Source: Edolisoma coerulescens (lineage: Eukaryota > Chordata > Aves > Passeriformes > Campephagidae). From it: a DNA stretch of 64,000 nt. The position numbers and the translations under genes are program-made. The notes beneath the pieces are model-generated. The model searched no databases. It worked only from the letters and a program-made list of their open reading frames with translations, and had not been told where the DNA came from. Each line of letters starts with the position of its first letter. Position 1 is the stretch's first letter. Location: positions 1,051,586 to 1,115,585 of the forward strand of contig VWZW01001240.1 of NCBI GenBank assembly GCA_013397115.1, read 5' to 3'. Shown here one piece after another: positions 1 to 12,290 of this stretch.

Positions 1-3000
1 CAGTCCAGACACAACAGGAGAGAGAGAAATGCAGGTAGCCCAGATATGCACCATTTAACTTCAGGCAGCTCGTATTCAGTTATCAATGAAGAGACAGACA
101 TGCAAGCAGCTGGTGCTCAGCTCCTTTGAGCAAACAGCTATTTAGGTTAGAAGCTTATTGTCAACACAATGTAGTTTTAAAATAGTAAGATACTGAGCCA
201 CTTTGAGCTAAAAGATGAAAAGGAAACTTGCTTATTGCTCTTTCAGCCTTACTGGAGTTTACTGAAGATGATGATCAACAGGGAATGCCAGCAAATTTAA
301 TAAAAACAGGACAATAGGAATTTTGAGATTACAGTGGAAGGAACGTCTGCTCAAAGGCAGACAAAAACACATTCAAATACTTATTTTCAAGTGACAGTCA
401 ACACAACTGAGCTTCAGCCTTAAAACCTTAATAATTTTTCCCCACAGTTAGCAATAAACATTACCTTGTCCACAAAGATGTAATCAGTGCTACTTTCCCC
501 CAACAAGATAACATCTGGTAATAACAATTATTTCGATCATCTGATTCCAGCTACCTTTGCAGAACAAAGCTTTGCCCATGAAGCATAATTCTCACCTCTC
601 CATCATGGTTTATCATGTAGTAAGACATTGATTGAACTGGGGAGGAAGCTTTCTGAGGCTAGTCTTTCAGGTGTATTTAACTAGACCCTAGCTTCTTTTC
701 CTAAAAACCAAACAGTGACTGGATAATTAGACCTCATGCTACAATTGCCAACTGACTGGGTTTTCAGGGCCCACATGTATTTTGCTCCTCCTGCAAAAGC
801 AGCCATAAAACCCAGCCTACATGAGTAAACTGCTGAAGTGCTGCAGTCAGAAACACCATGACTTTATGATGGCAAAATTCTTTGCAAAAAAGACAGAGGA
901 GGAATGAACTTTGATAAATCACATTTTCAGACCTAATCTGTTTTATAGCTGGAAGGTAGATGAAACAATGCTTGTGGTGCATGAGAAAAAGCAACCTCCC
1001 ATCATGTCTCTTCCACCTTCTTCTATCTGCCCATTACCAAAACCACTCAAATCCCCAGAATACCTTCACTATCAGCTTAGTGCAGGAGCCTAAAGGGAGA
1101 TGTGTGGGCCAAAATTTAGACAGCTTGGCACAAACCTCCTGGCACATCCCACTATGAGAAATTCTCCACAAAATAATTATAACCAAGGTCAACAAATACA
1201 TCCAGTAGCAAGACAGGGTAACATACAAATTATGTTTGTAATTAACCACTTGTTCTGAAAATACTAATGTAATTTCATTTTGTAGATTCATTAATAGCAA
1301 ATTAAACCAATTATTTATATTGCTGTACCATAGTTCGTGCTGTGTGCATTATGCAACTAAATAGCATTGATGAAACTACTGCACTGCTATGCAGAATGTA
1401 ATTAGAATTCCATTTTGCATATGCAATTGCTGCTGTACTATAATAAAGAATTAACTGATAAACAAGATTCAGGATACAACCATTTGTTCTCTTTCCAATC
1501 ATTCTATTTCGTAATGAAATGGCACTGCTCAATTTAGCTCCTAAATATCTTAACAGAGAATAACGAACTTGAAAAGTTCTGGAAAGCAGGCGAGGGAATG
1601 CTGTGTCAATAACAGCATTGTGTTCCCATGACAAGAATGAACTGGGAAAGTATATGAGATAAAAAAAAGTTCATTTTGTGATAAGGAAAACATTGTCCTT
1701 ATGCTGTATTGAGTTTGTTCATTCTCCTTTTTGTGCATGTCTCTTATTTCTAATGCATCATAGCTGAGTATTTGTGCTTTATTTCATCATTCCACAAACT
1801 CATGAAATGGAGAAAGACAAGACTGAACTGTACTGCAAAATGGATCATTCCTGAATTCCTGCTTTCTATTCTTTTATTTGAGTCTAATACAGTTTTCCTG
1901 TGGGCACTAAACACAAGTACAAATACTGTGAAACACCCAGGCTTGCAGACAGTTGGTAGCTCACCACAATTTAATTTTCACAACAAAAAAGGAGAGAACA
2001 AACTAGGAGGGAGAACACTGGAGACACCCATGGCACCACAAATATGCTTGTTTGAAAAACAAGCTACAATACTGAGGCTGGCAGAATTAGGCACAAAATA
2101 GAAAAGGTTACTCAAACTATACCCTATACGAAATGTCACCACACAAATTTTGCTGTCTTAAGAAATAGTTGGGTTTTTTTCCTTAAATACACCTACTTGG
2201 ATTCCATTTCTAGCACTCAGGAATACCAAAGGCCTGTGCCAAACTCACTTCCTGATGCAACCAAGGATGTCATTTTATAGTGGCTATGCCTTTTTTTTTC
2301 TGCTTTCTGTTAATGTCTGGGATAATAACTAACAGGAGTGTGCTGCTTTTTGAGGTGTATTCATTTTACACAGAGACATGCTTTCAACATTTTTAAGTTT
2401 TTCATCTTCTATTCCCTCTCCCTTAGAAGTATTCTATCTGAACAATGTATATAGGGGAAAAGAAGAGTCACTGAAAAAAGAGATGGAATCGCTCAAAGAC
2501 CTCAAGTGCACATAGAACTTTCCCACATTACCTCTAATCACAGTCAACTATCATAGTCTGATCTATATCAGGATCTAGAAAAGCAGTGAACAAACATTTC
2601 AATGTTTCCTTCATGGTATCCAACCATGCTGTTAAACTGGAACTAACAGTTGCTGAGGAACAGTGCCATCTATCCATGCCCTTGACAGGTACAGCATTTC
2701 TTTTAACTATAAACACAAATATGAAAAGAAAGGACATTCTCATTTCCAGAATATACCACTTGGCACTAAAAGCAAAAGCTTCTGTCACTGTTTGGAACTA
2801 CAGACCAACAGCTACCTCCAAACACAGTTCAAATTCTCTGTTTTGTCATTAAGCACTCTAAAACTCTGATTTATTAATCCAAGTTTTTCTACCTTGAAAA
2901 TGTAAAGATCAGCTTCTCAAAATCTTTAACCTAACTAGAAATTAAAGAGCATTACAACAAAACCAGAACAGTCACTAATTCACTGTGATGTGGTGAGAGA

Positions 3001-4560
3001 TCACCCTCTGCTCTTGTGGTAGCAACACTTTTTAAATAGGGTTCTCATTAAAACACCCAAAGCACCATCATTCCTCAAATCTTACATGCAGGGGACAGAC
3101 TTGAGAATGTTGTCTCCCAAAGAATCAAAGTTGTTTTTAGAACTGAAGTTCACCAGTAACACACTGACAAAAACAATGCTGCCACACTGCAAGTTTCTCT
3201 CATCCTGAAAACACTTTACGATATTAAGCTGGCATCATTATCCCTTTTTTATTGAACGAGGCACAAAAGGATAAGTAACATGGCAAATGTCTTAACAGTG
3301 AAAAAGCTGGAGACAGAATTTAGATATGACACCCTGTTCCTTATCCTCCTTGCAAGGCTACAGAGTTTCACACTTATCCTATAATTTACATGAAAATACA
3401 AAGCCTACTAGCATTAGAGTATCTTTGTGCCAAAGGAAAGTTAAAATGTATTAAAAATACTGTGACAGCAGCCTGAAAAATCTTCTCTGAACAGCTTCTA
3501 GTACACACCAGAGGGAATATCTCAAGCTGACCCATAAAATTAATTCTTTGCTCTTTTTAGATTAATTTATCTAGGACCAGAACTAGTGTTAATACATTTT
3601 AAAACAATTGCAATGTCCTATTTTATACTTCACTTGACAACAAATACAAGCAGGGTATAAACCTCAAATATTGACTAGCTCCCAGCATAGGAGTTTCATC
3701 TAAGTGTTCCTAAAATATTTTGGAGGGAAAACATGTATCTTCCAAGGAAGTGGAACAGCAACTCTTTTCCCAGCCCTTTCATTTTGCACCATCAGATTAA
3801 TCCCTAGAGTAATTTCACTCATTAGAATGGGTTTGGCTGATTATGTTTGACCTAAGCTCTACTGCTACCACATTAGTGCTTGTTGATTTGTTAATTAAAA
3901 GTGCAAGTCCATCATGCTAGTCACAAAATGAAAACCTCTTCAGAAATGGTAGTCTCTATAGCTGCTAATTTTTGCATGCCTAAAGCCAGTTTAGTACACA
4001 GGAGAGCAAACGATAAAGGACACTTTTTGTTCTTTATGCAAGAGCAATGAGTAATAAAAGGTATCAATTATTCACATTGCTTCTCAGCAGTTTAGAATTT
4101 CAAGAAGCAAAAAAAAAAGCTATACTGCTTTTGAGCAAAGGGCAAAAATTATTTGGTGAAATGCAGATATCTCTGTACAGAGAATTTGTCTAAATACATT
4201 TGGAATCAAGAAAAACAAACCCATTTTGGTTCCTTTCCCTCAATTTTTTAACAATATGGGTTCTTTGCTGAAGCATAAATTCCAGAACTGAAAACTAAGA
4301 TGAGAGAAGCCACTGAATAGCTCATACTTTGCATTACCAAGCCAAAAAATATTGCCTTGCAAGAGCTTATGCTTCTGGGAATGTTGAGAAACCACACTTG
4401 GCCCTTTGCCTCCTTGACTTGAATCAGCTGTACTTAGGCACCAAGAGCTGAACATTTGAAGGAGAGTTGCTTCCACAGATGCAGGGCTTGTCTCCATCTT
4501 GATGATGTTGGAAACATAGTGTATATATATTGCATATATTGGACAAAGTCAGCTCCCTAT

Positions 4561-4650
4561 GGATTTGGGGTTTTTTATTGGTTTGGGGGGTTTTGGGGGT
4601 GCAATTTTTTGCAGGGGGAGGTTGTAGGGTTTTTTGGTTGAGGCTTGGTT
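4561..4650 (+). repeat. G/T-rich low-complexity tract
   Basis: The + strand alternates runs of four to six G with runs of T: GGGG, GGGGGG, GGGGG and GGGGG between about 4566 and 4619, then further T runs to about 4650. Loops between the G runs are about 15, 4 and 14 bases, so a G-quadruplex is possible but would be weak. Similar, shorter tracts occur on the same strand near 12236-12290 and 53985-54025. Confidence 0.7.
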
Positions 4651-6264
4651 TTACTTTTTTCCTTTAAGAAAAGAGGTAAGAAACAGTAATGAAAGGAACA
4701 TGAAAGTATGAAAAAATGCTTCAAAATGTTCCTTTATACTCAATGATTAAACCTTTGCACGGGAATACAGATTATGCATTTTAGAATTAGGATTTGTGTT
4801 AAAAGAGTTAATGAAATAAACGGAGAATAATACCAGTGGTTTGTGTTCAAGCAGCTGCCATATGCATGGTTGCCATATCACAGTTTGCAAAAGCTGAGCA
4901 GAAAAGGCATATTGGCTTTCTAAGCTCTACCCAATAGGCATTTGATGAATTTGTTCATTATAGCTCTTCTTAACAGAAGACACTCAACAAAAAACTGACT
5001 TCTGTTTTCTTCTTTCCCCAAAGTCCTTAAATTATTACTTTACAGTGGTTTAGAATATTGATATAACCATGCATTTTCTAAATAATGAAATACAAAGAAA
5101 AGAAAGGGCCAGCTTTCCTTTATGGTATTTTCTTAATGAATTCAAGAGGGAAAAAAGGATATCAAGAGTTTATGAAGTGTTCAAACATAAAACCAAGGAA
5201 TTATAGATAAAGTTCCAAACCATTAATCCATTATATACTGTGAATTGGACAAGCCCAGTGAGATATCATTTGCAGAAATGAATCGAGCAAAGCCATCAGC
5301 AAATAGTTAACTCTCTGAACCTTTGAAACACTCCTTGATTCAATTCAAGCTGCAAACCTCTATGTTTAGAAGCTAATTTACACTGGAATCTGGAATTTAA
5401 TCATCTCTTCTCATGCATTTGAAAAAAGATGACTTTACTTCACATAGTCTAAATTAACTTTGAAATTTTGCTACACACAGTAATATAATATCTAGTCAGA
5501 TATGCTGATCTTATCTTGAAATAAATTGCTTGATTCCTCCTCTTAATATTATCCTGATGTTGATAAAATTGCCCTAGGCAGCATTATGAGCAGCTCTGGT
5601 CTTTATTTAAATAGGGTATAACATATACAGATAGATATACCTATAAAATCACGTAAAAATCATCAGGGATGGGGAAAGAAACAGGTTTTAGACAGGAGGA
5701 AAGAAGAGATGGAGGGGAAATAATTTTCTGTTTGATCCAAAGTTCACTGATTTCCAAATAAATAAACCAAAGGCCATTGAAATTTTTTTTTTTTAAATTG
5801 TATTTGCAAAGTGAGGGCAATGTTGAATTTTCCTTTTGCTGTTGTTATTATTTTGAAGTCAATAAAATTTCTACCTGGGCCATTATTTACATCACACTTA
5901 CTGCAAGAAGACTACCAAAGTGATTAGCTATTTATTTCCAAAAGTGCTCTGAAGAATTCTCTGGAAGGGAAAATTCTGAGAAGTCTAGATGTTCAGGCAG
6001 TAAATAAAGTGGAAAGATTATGATTTTCTCTTCCTCAAGAAACAAATTCTGCAATCAGTAACAAGGGAGAAAAAACCCATAATCAATATGATGAGAGCCT
6101 TCCTATGCTTCAGACTGTATGAAGGCAGATGTGGTTTTTGGTAAGAGTCCTCTAGCTCAGGAAGGAAAATGTCAAGTATTCGCATGATCTAGTGGGTTTG
6201 CTCTTGTTCACCATTTGAAGAGAACAGCAAGTTCTCTGATCCTTCTAAACCAAAATCCCAACCT

Positions 6265-6305
6265 TCACAGAATCACAATGCAGTCAAGGCTGGCTCTTCA
6301 GGAAG
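6265..6305 (-). repeat. Possible degenerate CR1 LINE 3' tail
   Basis: The stretch reads as tandem 'TCACAGAATCACA' followed by 'GTCAAGGCTGG', which resembles the antisense start of avian CR1 3' ends (ATCACAGAATC repeats followed by a GGTTGGAA-like segment). The match is short and fades quickly, so it may be chance. Confidence 0.3.
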
Positions 6306-6740
6306 TCAATCAGTGTGATATTAGAATATGTGATTAGCAGTTAACACACTAAAGATTTAAACTGGTTTATTATCACCATGCTGGGCTCTACCAATTCACA
6401 GGAGTTCATACCAACAGTCTTTCAAAAGAACAGGACCTGAGAACAGCCATTTTTATGGAGACTAAGAAATTTTACAAAGGGAAACTCTATAAAAGATATT
6501 TCACATAAAGTGCCCTTTTTTTATTTACAGTCTATACTATTTCTTATTCTTCATAACGCATCATTTACAAAAGGATACAAAATGTTAGCTATATCAAGTC
6601 CTTTATGATACATTAACACACCCAATAAGCAAAACAGTAACAATATCTCTAGATAAATAAAAATACCTAATGTTGTAATGCTTCCCTTTTTTTTTGGCCC
6701 TGAACATGGGCAAAGGTATCAACTTCTCTGCTTGGGGAGG

Positions 6741-7375
6741 TGTCTCGGGTTTGGAGACAAAGTTAGGAGGAAACGCTCTGGAGTGAGCGCCTCCTCCAAA
6801 GGGAATGGGCTTCTCCCTTTCCTCTGCCAATGAGGCAAATTAATGACAGCGACAGTGGGGGGAAAAAAAAAAACCACCAAATTGTTTATTTACAGGGGAA
6901 AAAAATAACAGGGCAGAACAGGGAAAAAAAACCCACCAAACTCAGAACACAACAAATGCCCAGAGAAGGGAAGGAATACACGAGCTGACAACCAGTTCCC
7001 ACCAATCTCCGGGAAGGGGAACGGGAAGGGGAGGTCCTCGCAGCAGCCCGGAGCAGGGCAGACGGAAGGAACACCTGGCGGTCTTCTGGCGCTGATTCTC
7101 CTCCTCCCAGCAGGTGNGAGGCCTCTGCAGCCAGTCCCAGTACACATCCACTCCGAGTTCCAACGCAGACACAAATAGCCAGGGACAATCAATGACAGAA
7201 GTAACACTCTGAGGCGATGATCAAACCTGCTGAAACTTTGTTCCTTGCTCAAAACATCTGGTTTATCAGCACAATTCAGCTCCCATGGACAGTGTAGTGC
7301 CTTGCCCTAAGCCCCCAGCAGTTAAGCAGGCAGAGAAAGGAACTGAACAGTCCCTCAGGTGAAGCTGGAGCAGCA
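6741..7375 (-). mobile_element. Avian ERV LTR, antisense, probably solo
   Basis: A GC-richer, CpG-retaining block breaks sharply from AT-rich flanks. Its low-coordinate edge starts TGTCTCGGGTTTGGAGACAA, which I recall as the reverse complement of a songbird ERV LTR 3' end (an LTR ending in GAGACA). Read on the minus strand, an AATAAA polyadenylation signal lies at about 6885-6892 and A/T homopolymers flank it, consistent with an R/U5 region. The high-coordinate edge is uncertain. GGAGG at 6736-6740 recurs at 7376-7380 and would fit a 5-bp target duplication, but GGAGG also occurs again at 7383-7387, so this is weak. An ambiguous base sits at 7117. I see no internal gag, pol or env sequence on either side, so a solo LTR is likely. 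Minus-strand open frames inside it are by-products of its composition. Confidence 0.65.
7117..7117. other. Single ambiguous base (N)
   Basis: One N inside the GC-rich part of the 6741-7375 LTR. It probably marks an unresolved or polymorphic base in a repeat that is hard to assemble. Confidence 0.95.
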
Positions 7376-8946
7376 GGAGGCAGGAGGAATGTGCGGCACT
7401 TGGTGCCAGCCAACCATGAAGGCATGTGACATCAACTACACCCTTCATTAGAACAGTAAAGCTGTGTTTAATTAGCTTTGACATTACTAAAAACATCAGA
7501 ATCTCTACCTTTCATGCCATTGGCAAACCGACCTCTGTGGCCTTATTGTAACTATTAATAATAAAGTAACGAGAGTGAATTATAGGTGTTCATGCATAAA
7601 AGTCATTTTTCTGATAAAGAAATTCCAACTTAATTTGGAAACAAATATATTTCTGCCTCCAGGAAAAAAATCCTGAGAATTAATTCAAATAAGCAGATAT
7701 CTGCTTTACTATTTAGGTAGGGGGAAAAAAGGGTTTAAGTTAATTTTTCAGGAATGATGTGTAACCAGAAAAGAATGTTTCTTTTTTTCATCAGATCAAG
7801 AGGGAGGAGAAAATATTAAAGTAGAGGAGAAATTAGACATTTATTATTAAAACAAACCAATACTGAAAAATGTGAATAACACCCCCCAAAAAAAAAAAAA
7901 TTAACAACAGCATAACACAAAAATCAGAATAGAAACCCACTCCCAGACGTTGAGAGCCAGATTTCTGTTCACTCTAAAAGAAAAAGGGGCTGGAACACAG
8001 GTGTTTTTCTCAAACCCAAACAGCTTTATTCACTCTGTGATAGCAACAGTTACATTGCCTTTAATCAAAATCCAAGACTAAACTGTTCCTCGGCCAGAGC
8101 ACATCTTTAACACTTGTAACATACTCCAGATCTCCTAACAAGATGTAATAGCAAATGTACAGCCTGGTAACCTGAAACACCTTTGGGCTGAGATTGAGAT
8201 AGGATCAAGTTATTTGTATTAGATAAGGTTTTCTTCTCCAGCAAAACCAGCACACCACATACAAGTATGACAAAAAGATGCTGCAGCACAAATTAAAGAC
8301 ATTAAAATTAACAACTAGAGGTATAAACAACTAAATATTCCATTTTGTTTCATTTCCAGAAGAAAAAATAAATTTAAACACCAGATGAAGATATGCCTCA
8401 TGGTTAAGACTCTACACATACTGTGAATTAGCCCAAAACTAGCTACTATATCAAAACTATAAAATAGTCTGCAGATGGGAAGAAGTGACCCTTAAACTTT
8501 ACTTTAACTGCATATTACACAAGACAAATTGGACAAGCAAAACAATTTGCTTTTCAAAATTCACACAAGGAAATGCTATTTGCAGAAGGCTAAAAATGTT
8601 CTCCCAATATTGCATGGTATTTGGATTATCTATTATATCAAGAGGCAAAAAAATTAAACATCTTGAAAATCAAATCCACTTGTCATGGAAAGAAAGTTTG
8701 TGAGGAACAATAAAAGAGGCTCTAAATTGAACTTCATCAAAAAAACCAATGCAATTGTTCTAGTATCAAAATTCAAATGGGAAAAGAAATTCAAGATATA
8801 AAGGTTCTCAGACTATTTCTTGTAAATTAGAAATACAACCTTTCATGAGTTCTTTGCTGAATATTTGTGAGCAGCAAGGACCAGAAACACCAGAATATCA
8901 ATCAGCATCTAACAAAGGGTCTGTAAAGGATTGCTAGAACTCTTAC

Positions 8947-9039
8947 CTGTGATCTGTGGTTCCTTTTGAACAGAAAGATAAATGTGTTGAAGAAATTAAG
9001 AACTGGATTAAGCAAAGTCAGTATTGAAGACCCTGGAAG
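8947..9039 (-). other. Exon-like segment with good splice sites
   Basis: On the minus strand a long pyrimidine tract leads to TTAACAG just above 9039. The segment is 93 bases (31 codons) and ends in CACAG followed by GTAAGAGT at 8946-8939, close to the donor consensus. Exactly one of the three frames is open throughout. Its translation is hydrophobic in the middle (L, V, F, I rich with an N-P pair) and basic at the end (K-R-N-H-R), like a membrane segment followed by a cytoplasmic stop-transfer patch. I cannot assign it to a family. No companion exons were identified, so this may be a chance pairing of splice-like motifs. Confidence 0.2.
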
Positions 9040-9306
9040 CTGTTAAGTCATAGGAAGAAAAAAAAATCCTAGCAGGATATTTTCAACTTAAATACTCTAA
9101 AAGGAAACAGGACAGGTACAGTCAAAGCATGAAACAGTTCACTCAACAAAATTTCACAGTCAGAGCTTGTTGTCATATTTTTTTATTATCTCACCTCAGA
9201 AATATAATTTTTTTGCATAGGACTCAAGAAGCTTTGAGTGAGCTCCATTCCACATTTCCATCTGCCTGATATGCAAAAAAAACCCGATACTGAAGATGCA
9301 AATGTC

Positions 9307-9360
9307 AGAGAATCATAGAATGGTTTGGGTTAGAAAGGACTTGGAAGAACATCACTAGCT
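9307..9360 (-). mobile_element. CR1 LINE 3'-end fragment
   Basis: The + strand reads GAATCATAGAATGGTTTGGG, then a TTAGAAAGGACTTGG-like segment. This is the antisense start of the avian CR1 3' untranslated end. Only about 50 bases are recognisable, typical of a severely 5'-truncated insertion. No target duplication is expected to be clear in CR1. Confidence 0.8.
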
Positions 9361-10030
9361 CAGGAGATTTCGCCTCTGCAAGAGAAGATCTCTTCAGGCA
9401 ATACTGACAGGGTTTCATTCATTTATTGCTATTGAAACTGGTTTAGAAAATAGTGAAGTTCAGTCCTTAGAAGGCATAGCAGCCATTCTTGTAGGCATAG
9501 TTTCTTTTCTTCTTTGAAAATTCCAGGCAAAAATCTAAGCTGCTCTCCATATCAATCACAGTATCCTAAAAATATCATTTAAAAGGAAGAAATGCCAATA
9601 GAAGCTCAGAGGCAAATCTCACTTTGCATGGATTTTCCGATTTATACATCCCAAGCACCACTTCAGAGTATCCTCTGAGGAAGATAAGACTACTTCAAAC
9701 ACATTTGTCCATCTACCCCTCACCCCCATATTGATGTGCTCCTCCTCCATGTCACAGTTCAGGCTCAGTTATCCCCTGGCACTGACAGGGCTGTTCAGCT
9801 CCCCTCTCTGGATTCAGCTAAACCTTATCTTTGATACACTTATTTACTACAATGCTGCTGCTCCTCTGAGGCACAGCAGAGTCAGATAGAATGTTTCACA
9901 GAGGCCTGAGCCCTGTATGTCAGAAGTTCACAAGGAACACAGGGCACTACTCCGTTTACTAGAGGACCAGAGAGAGCAGTGAACCCATCTCTGAGCAGCT
10001 GACATTTATGCTGAGACACCAGGCCACTGA

Positions 10031-10045
10031 ACACCCGGGGGGTGT
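10031..10045. repeat. Small GC-rich inverted repeat
   Basis: ACACCC and GGGTGT flank a three-base GGG centre, giving a perfect 6-bp stem in an otherwise AT-rich region. No T-run follows, and there is no reason to call it a terminator. Confidence 0.5.
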
Positions 10046-12235
10046 CACAGGACGCGATTGCCCCTTTCCTCCAAGAGGAAAATAAATTTCCTGTTTTATT
10101 AGTATATCACCACCGTAACAAAGTGCAACTCCAGCCATGGAAATCAAGTAGGGAATAATGGTCATCTTCTGTCTTTACAGAAAGGGCCCCAATTCTCCTT
10201 GTAACATGTGTAACTCTCATAAAACACAAGCACACTAACGCAGCACATTAAACTCGGTGAACTGGAACATCTTTTATGAAGGCCAGTCGTGTTATCCCTT
10301 TGGTAGGCAGTAAGTCAGCCCATCCTGCATGCACCCCCTCACTCAGAGCTGTCTCTGTGGCACTGAGAGGTTAATGCAGCCCTTCCTCAACTCGTGCTAA
10401 TGGGGGTACCACTGCATATGACCCTTTAGCCTTTTTTATGTTTGCATCCAGTTGAAGAATACTTCAGAACTAACAGAGTGATCAAAGCCTCTCCTCAACA
10501 CGTGAATTCACAGGGTTTCCAAGGTGTGATCACTGAACCATGTCAGAATTTACACATTGAAATGCCAGTTGCATCACTTTTTGCTAATCACTTTGTTCCT
10601 TTAGCCCAAAGCCAATATTTCTTTTGATCAATATCAATCTTTTCTGTCATCTTATTTTCACTGTCACTCCGTGAAGTATTATGTTGCTGAGTCAAGTTCT
10701 TCATTTATCCCTGGTACTGCAGACCTGTTCTTCCTGACAGGTATCCTGTGAATATATCATTATCAATCTCCCTTATCCTCCCAGGTTTGTACATAAATTC
10801 ACCTCTCAGGAATTGACTTCCATAAAGTCTTAAGTCCCACCTCATTAAATGCTGCTTGCTGCAATAGAGGCTTTACTTGAAAGCAGCACTACTGAGAGAC
10901 ATGTTCGTTGTATTCTGCGGTGAAGAAAAACATTCAGCAACAACAGGAGTCTGAAACATGGACGCTGGAAACTCCAGCTAATTTTTCATGCCCATACAAA
11001 GTGCTATTTGACCTAACACTTTGTGCAGCATTACTTACCCCATCACACTGGAACACCCCTTTATACTTCCGTAGAAATACTGATTAAACAGTTATAGAAA
11101 AAAACAGTTCCTAATTTTATACCCTTAGCACACAGTTACTGTAACACAAGTATTTATATGCAAAACAGTGGGAGCATACAAACCTTTGCATGCATACACG
11201 AAGAAGCTGAATCCTTGCCATTTAAAACAGCTGAAACCAATAACAAAACCCAGCATTTTTCATATCAGTTAACCAGAACCCCAGTCCCAAGTCAGGAGCA
11301 GGAAAATGCACAGAGCTTTCAGAAACACTATTGTTACTGACACAGATCCATTGCTGTAATAAACTATAGTAATGCTATAAAAAAAGTATTATCACTCTTC
11401 ACAGTGCAACACATTTTTTACCAATTCAGAAAACACTCGAAAGTTGGTGTCCTTCTGTGCTATTTTTATTCCATCCTGCTTGTGTACACTCCAGAAGATA
11501 ACACATCAACTATAGTTATCCAGCCAGAGAAAGCAGATAATGAGAATATTTAAATACCAGTATTAATTAAAATTTCTTTCCCTCTCATTTTATTCCTATT
11601 CACTTCTTAACACTACTACCCCTGCATTTTGTTGTCTGGGTAATAAGCCCATATGCACAAACAAATACACACATGTATTTGTGCCTGTATTTACACCAGT
11701 GTAAGACAAACTGAAATATTTTTTTTTCCTCTCAACCATCCAGAAGCTGACATATTCTGTAACAGGAAACAATGTCCTACTCTTTATCATATCACACTAT
11801 GATAACAGGAAAACAAAGTAGCCTTTATATGGAAACTGCCTGCTGGGTTTGGTAATTAAATCAAATATTACCATTTCAAGCTATTCATGTGCATCTTCAA
11901 GCCCAGAAAAACTTTCAGAATTACCAGTCTGACATTAGACATCACAGTTCTTGGTCTTGGCTCAGCCAAAAACACCATCACATTTGTTGGCATGAGCAGC
12001 TAATTTTCAGTAGCCTTTCCTACATCTATTCCTTTAATTTCCTAATTATATCTAATTTTTGAGCAGACAACTGTATTACCATAGCAAATAACAAGGAAAA
12101 TCAATCACATGCATAAGCAGACCAGAGAAGGATACTGATGTATATTCCTGTCCCTTGGGTGTGTGATTTTCACAGCTGCAGCCATTCAGGCCGTCAGTAA
12201 AAATGGAGATCACGAGGATGCCCTCCCACAAAAAA

Positions 12236-12290
12236 CAGGGGCTTGGGGGAGGTGTTTTGGAGGTTTTTTGGTGGAGTTTTTTAAGAAAAA
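12236..12290 (+). repeat. G/T-rich low-complexity tract
   Basis: Runs such as GGGG, GGGGG and repeated GGTTTTTTGG lie on the + strand, ending in A-rich sequence. It is similar in character to the tract at 4561-4650. Confidence 0.6.

Larger units (their letters stand above)
1..6740. other. Gene-free AT-rich unique DNA
   Basis: No reading frame here exceeds about 110 codons, and none shows a domain, signal peptide or family signature I recognise. No CR1 tail or LTR of good quality is visible. The segment carries one G/T-rich low-complexity tract (4561-4650), several short A or T runs (for example near 5780), and a possible degenerate CR1 remnant near 6265-6305. Two very short minus-strand segments (465-514 and 596-636) have plausible splice borders but are too short to call. 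It is most likely intron or intergenic sequence. Confidence 0.7.

Noticed and set aside
465..514. 50-bp minus-strand segment with splice-like borders and a 16-codon frame
   Set aside because: Too short for an open frame to be informative. The donor (GTAATG) is weak and no partner exon fits its phase.
596..636. 41-bp minus-strand segment with a CCCCAG acceptor and GTGAGA donor
   Set aside because: Only 13 codons. The implied intron to 514 would be about 81 bases and the phases of the two segments do not join.
6890..7252. 120-codon minus-strand open frame containing an unknown residue
   Set aside because: It lies inside the GC-rich ERV LTR. LTRs do not normally encode protein, and the frame has no retroviral signature.
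8240..8262. Minus-strand TGTGCTGGTTTTG, like the start of a common passerine LTR
   Set aside because: Only 13 bases match and the sequence beyond does not follow the LTR, so chance is likely.
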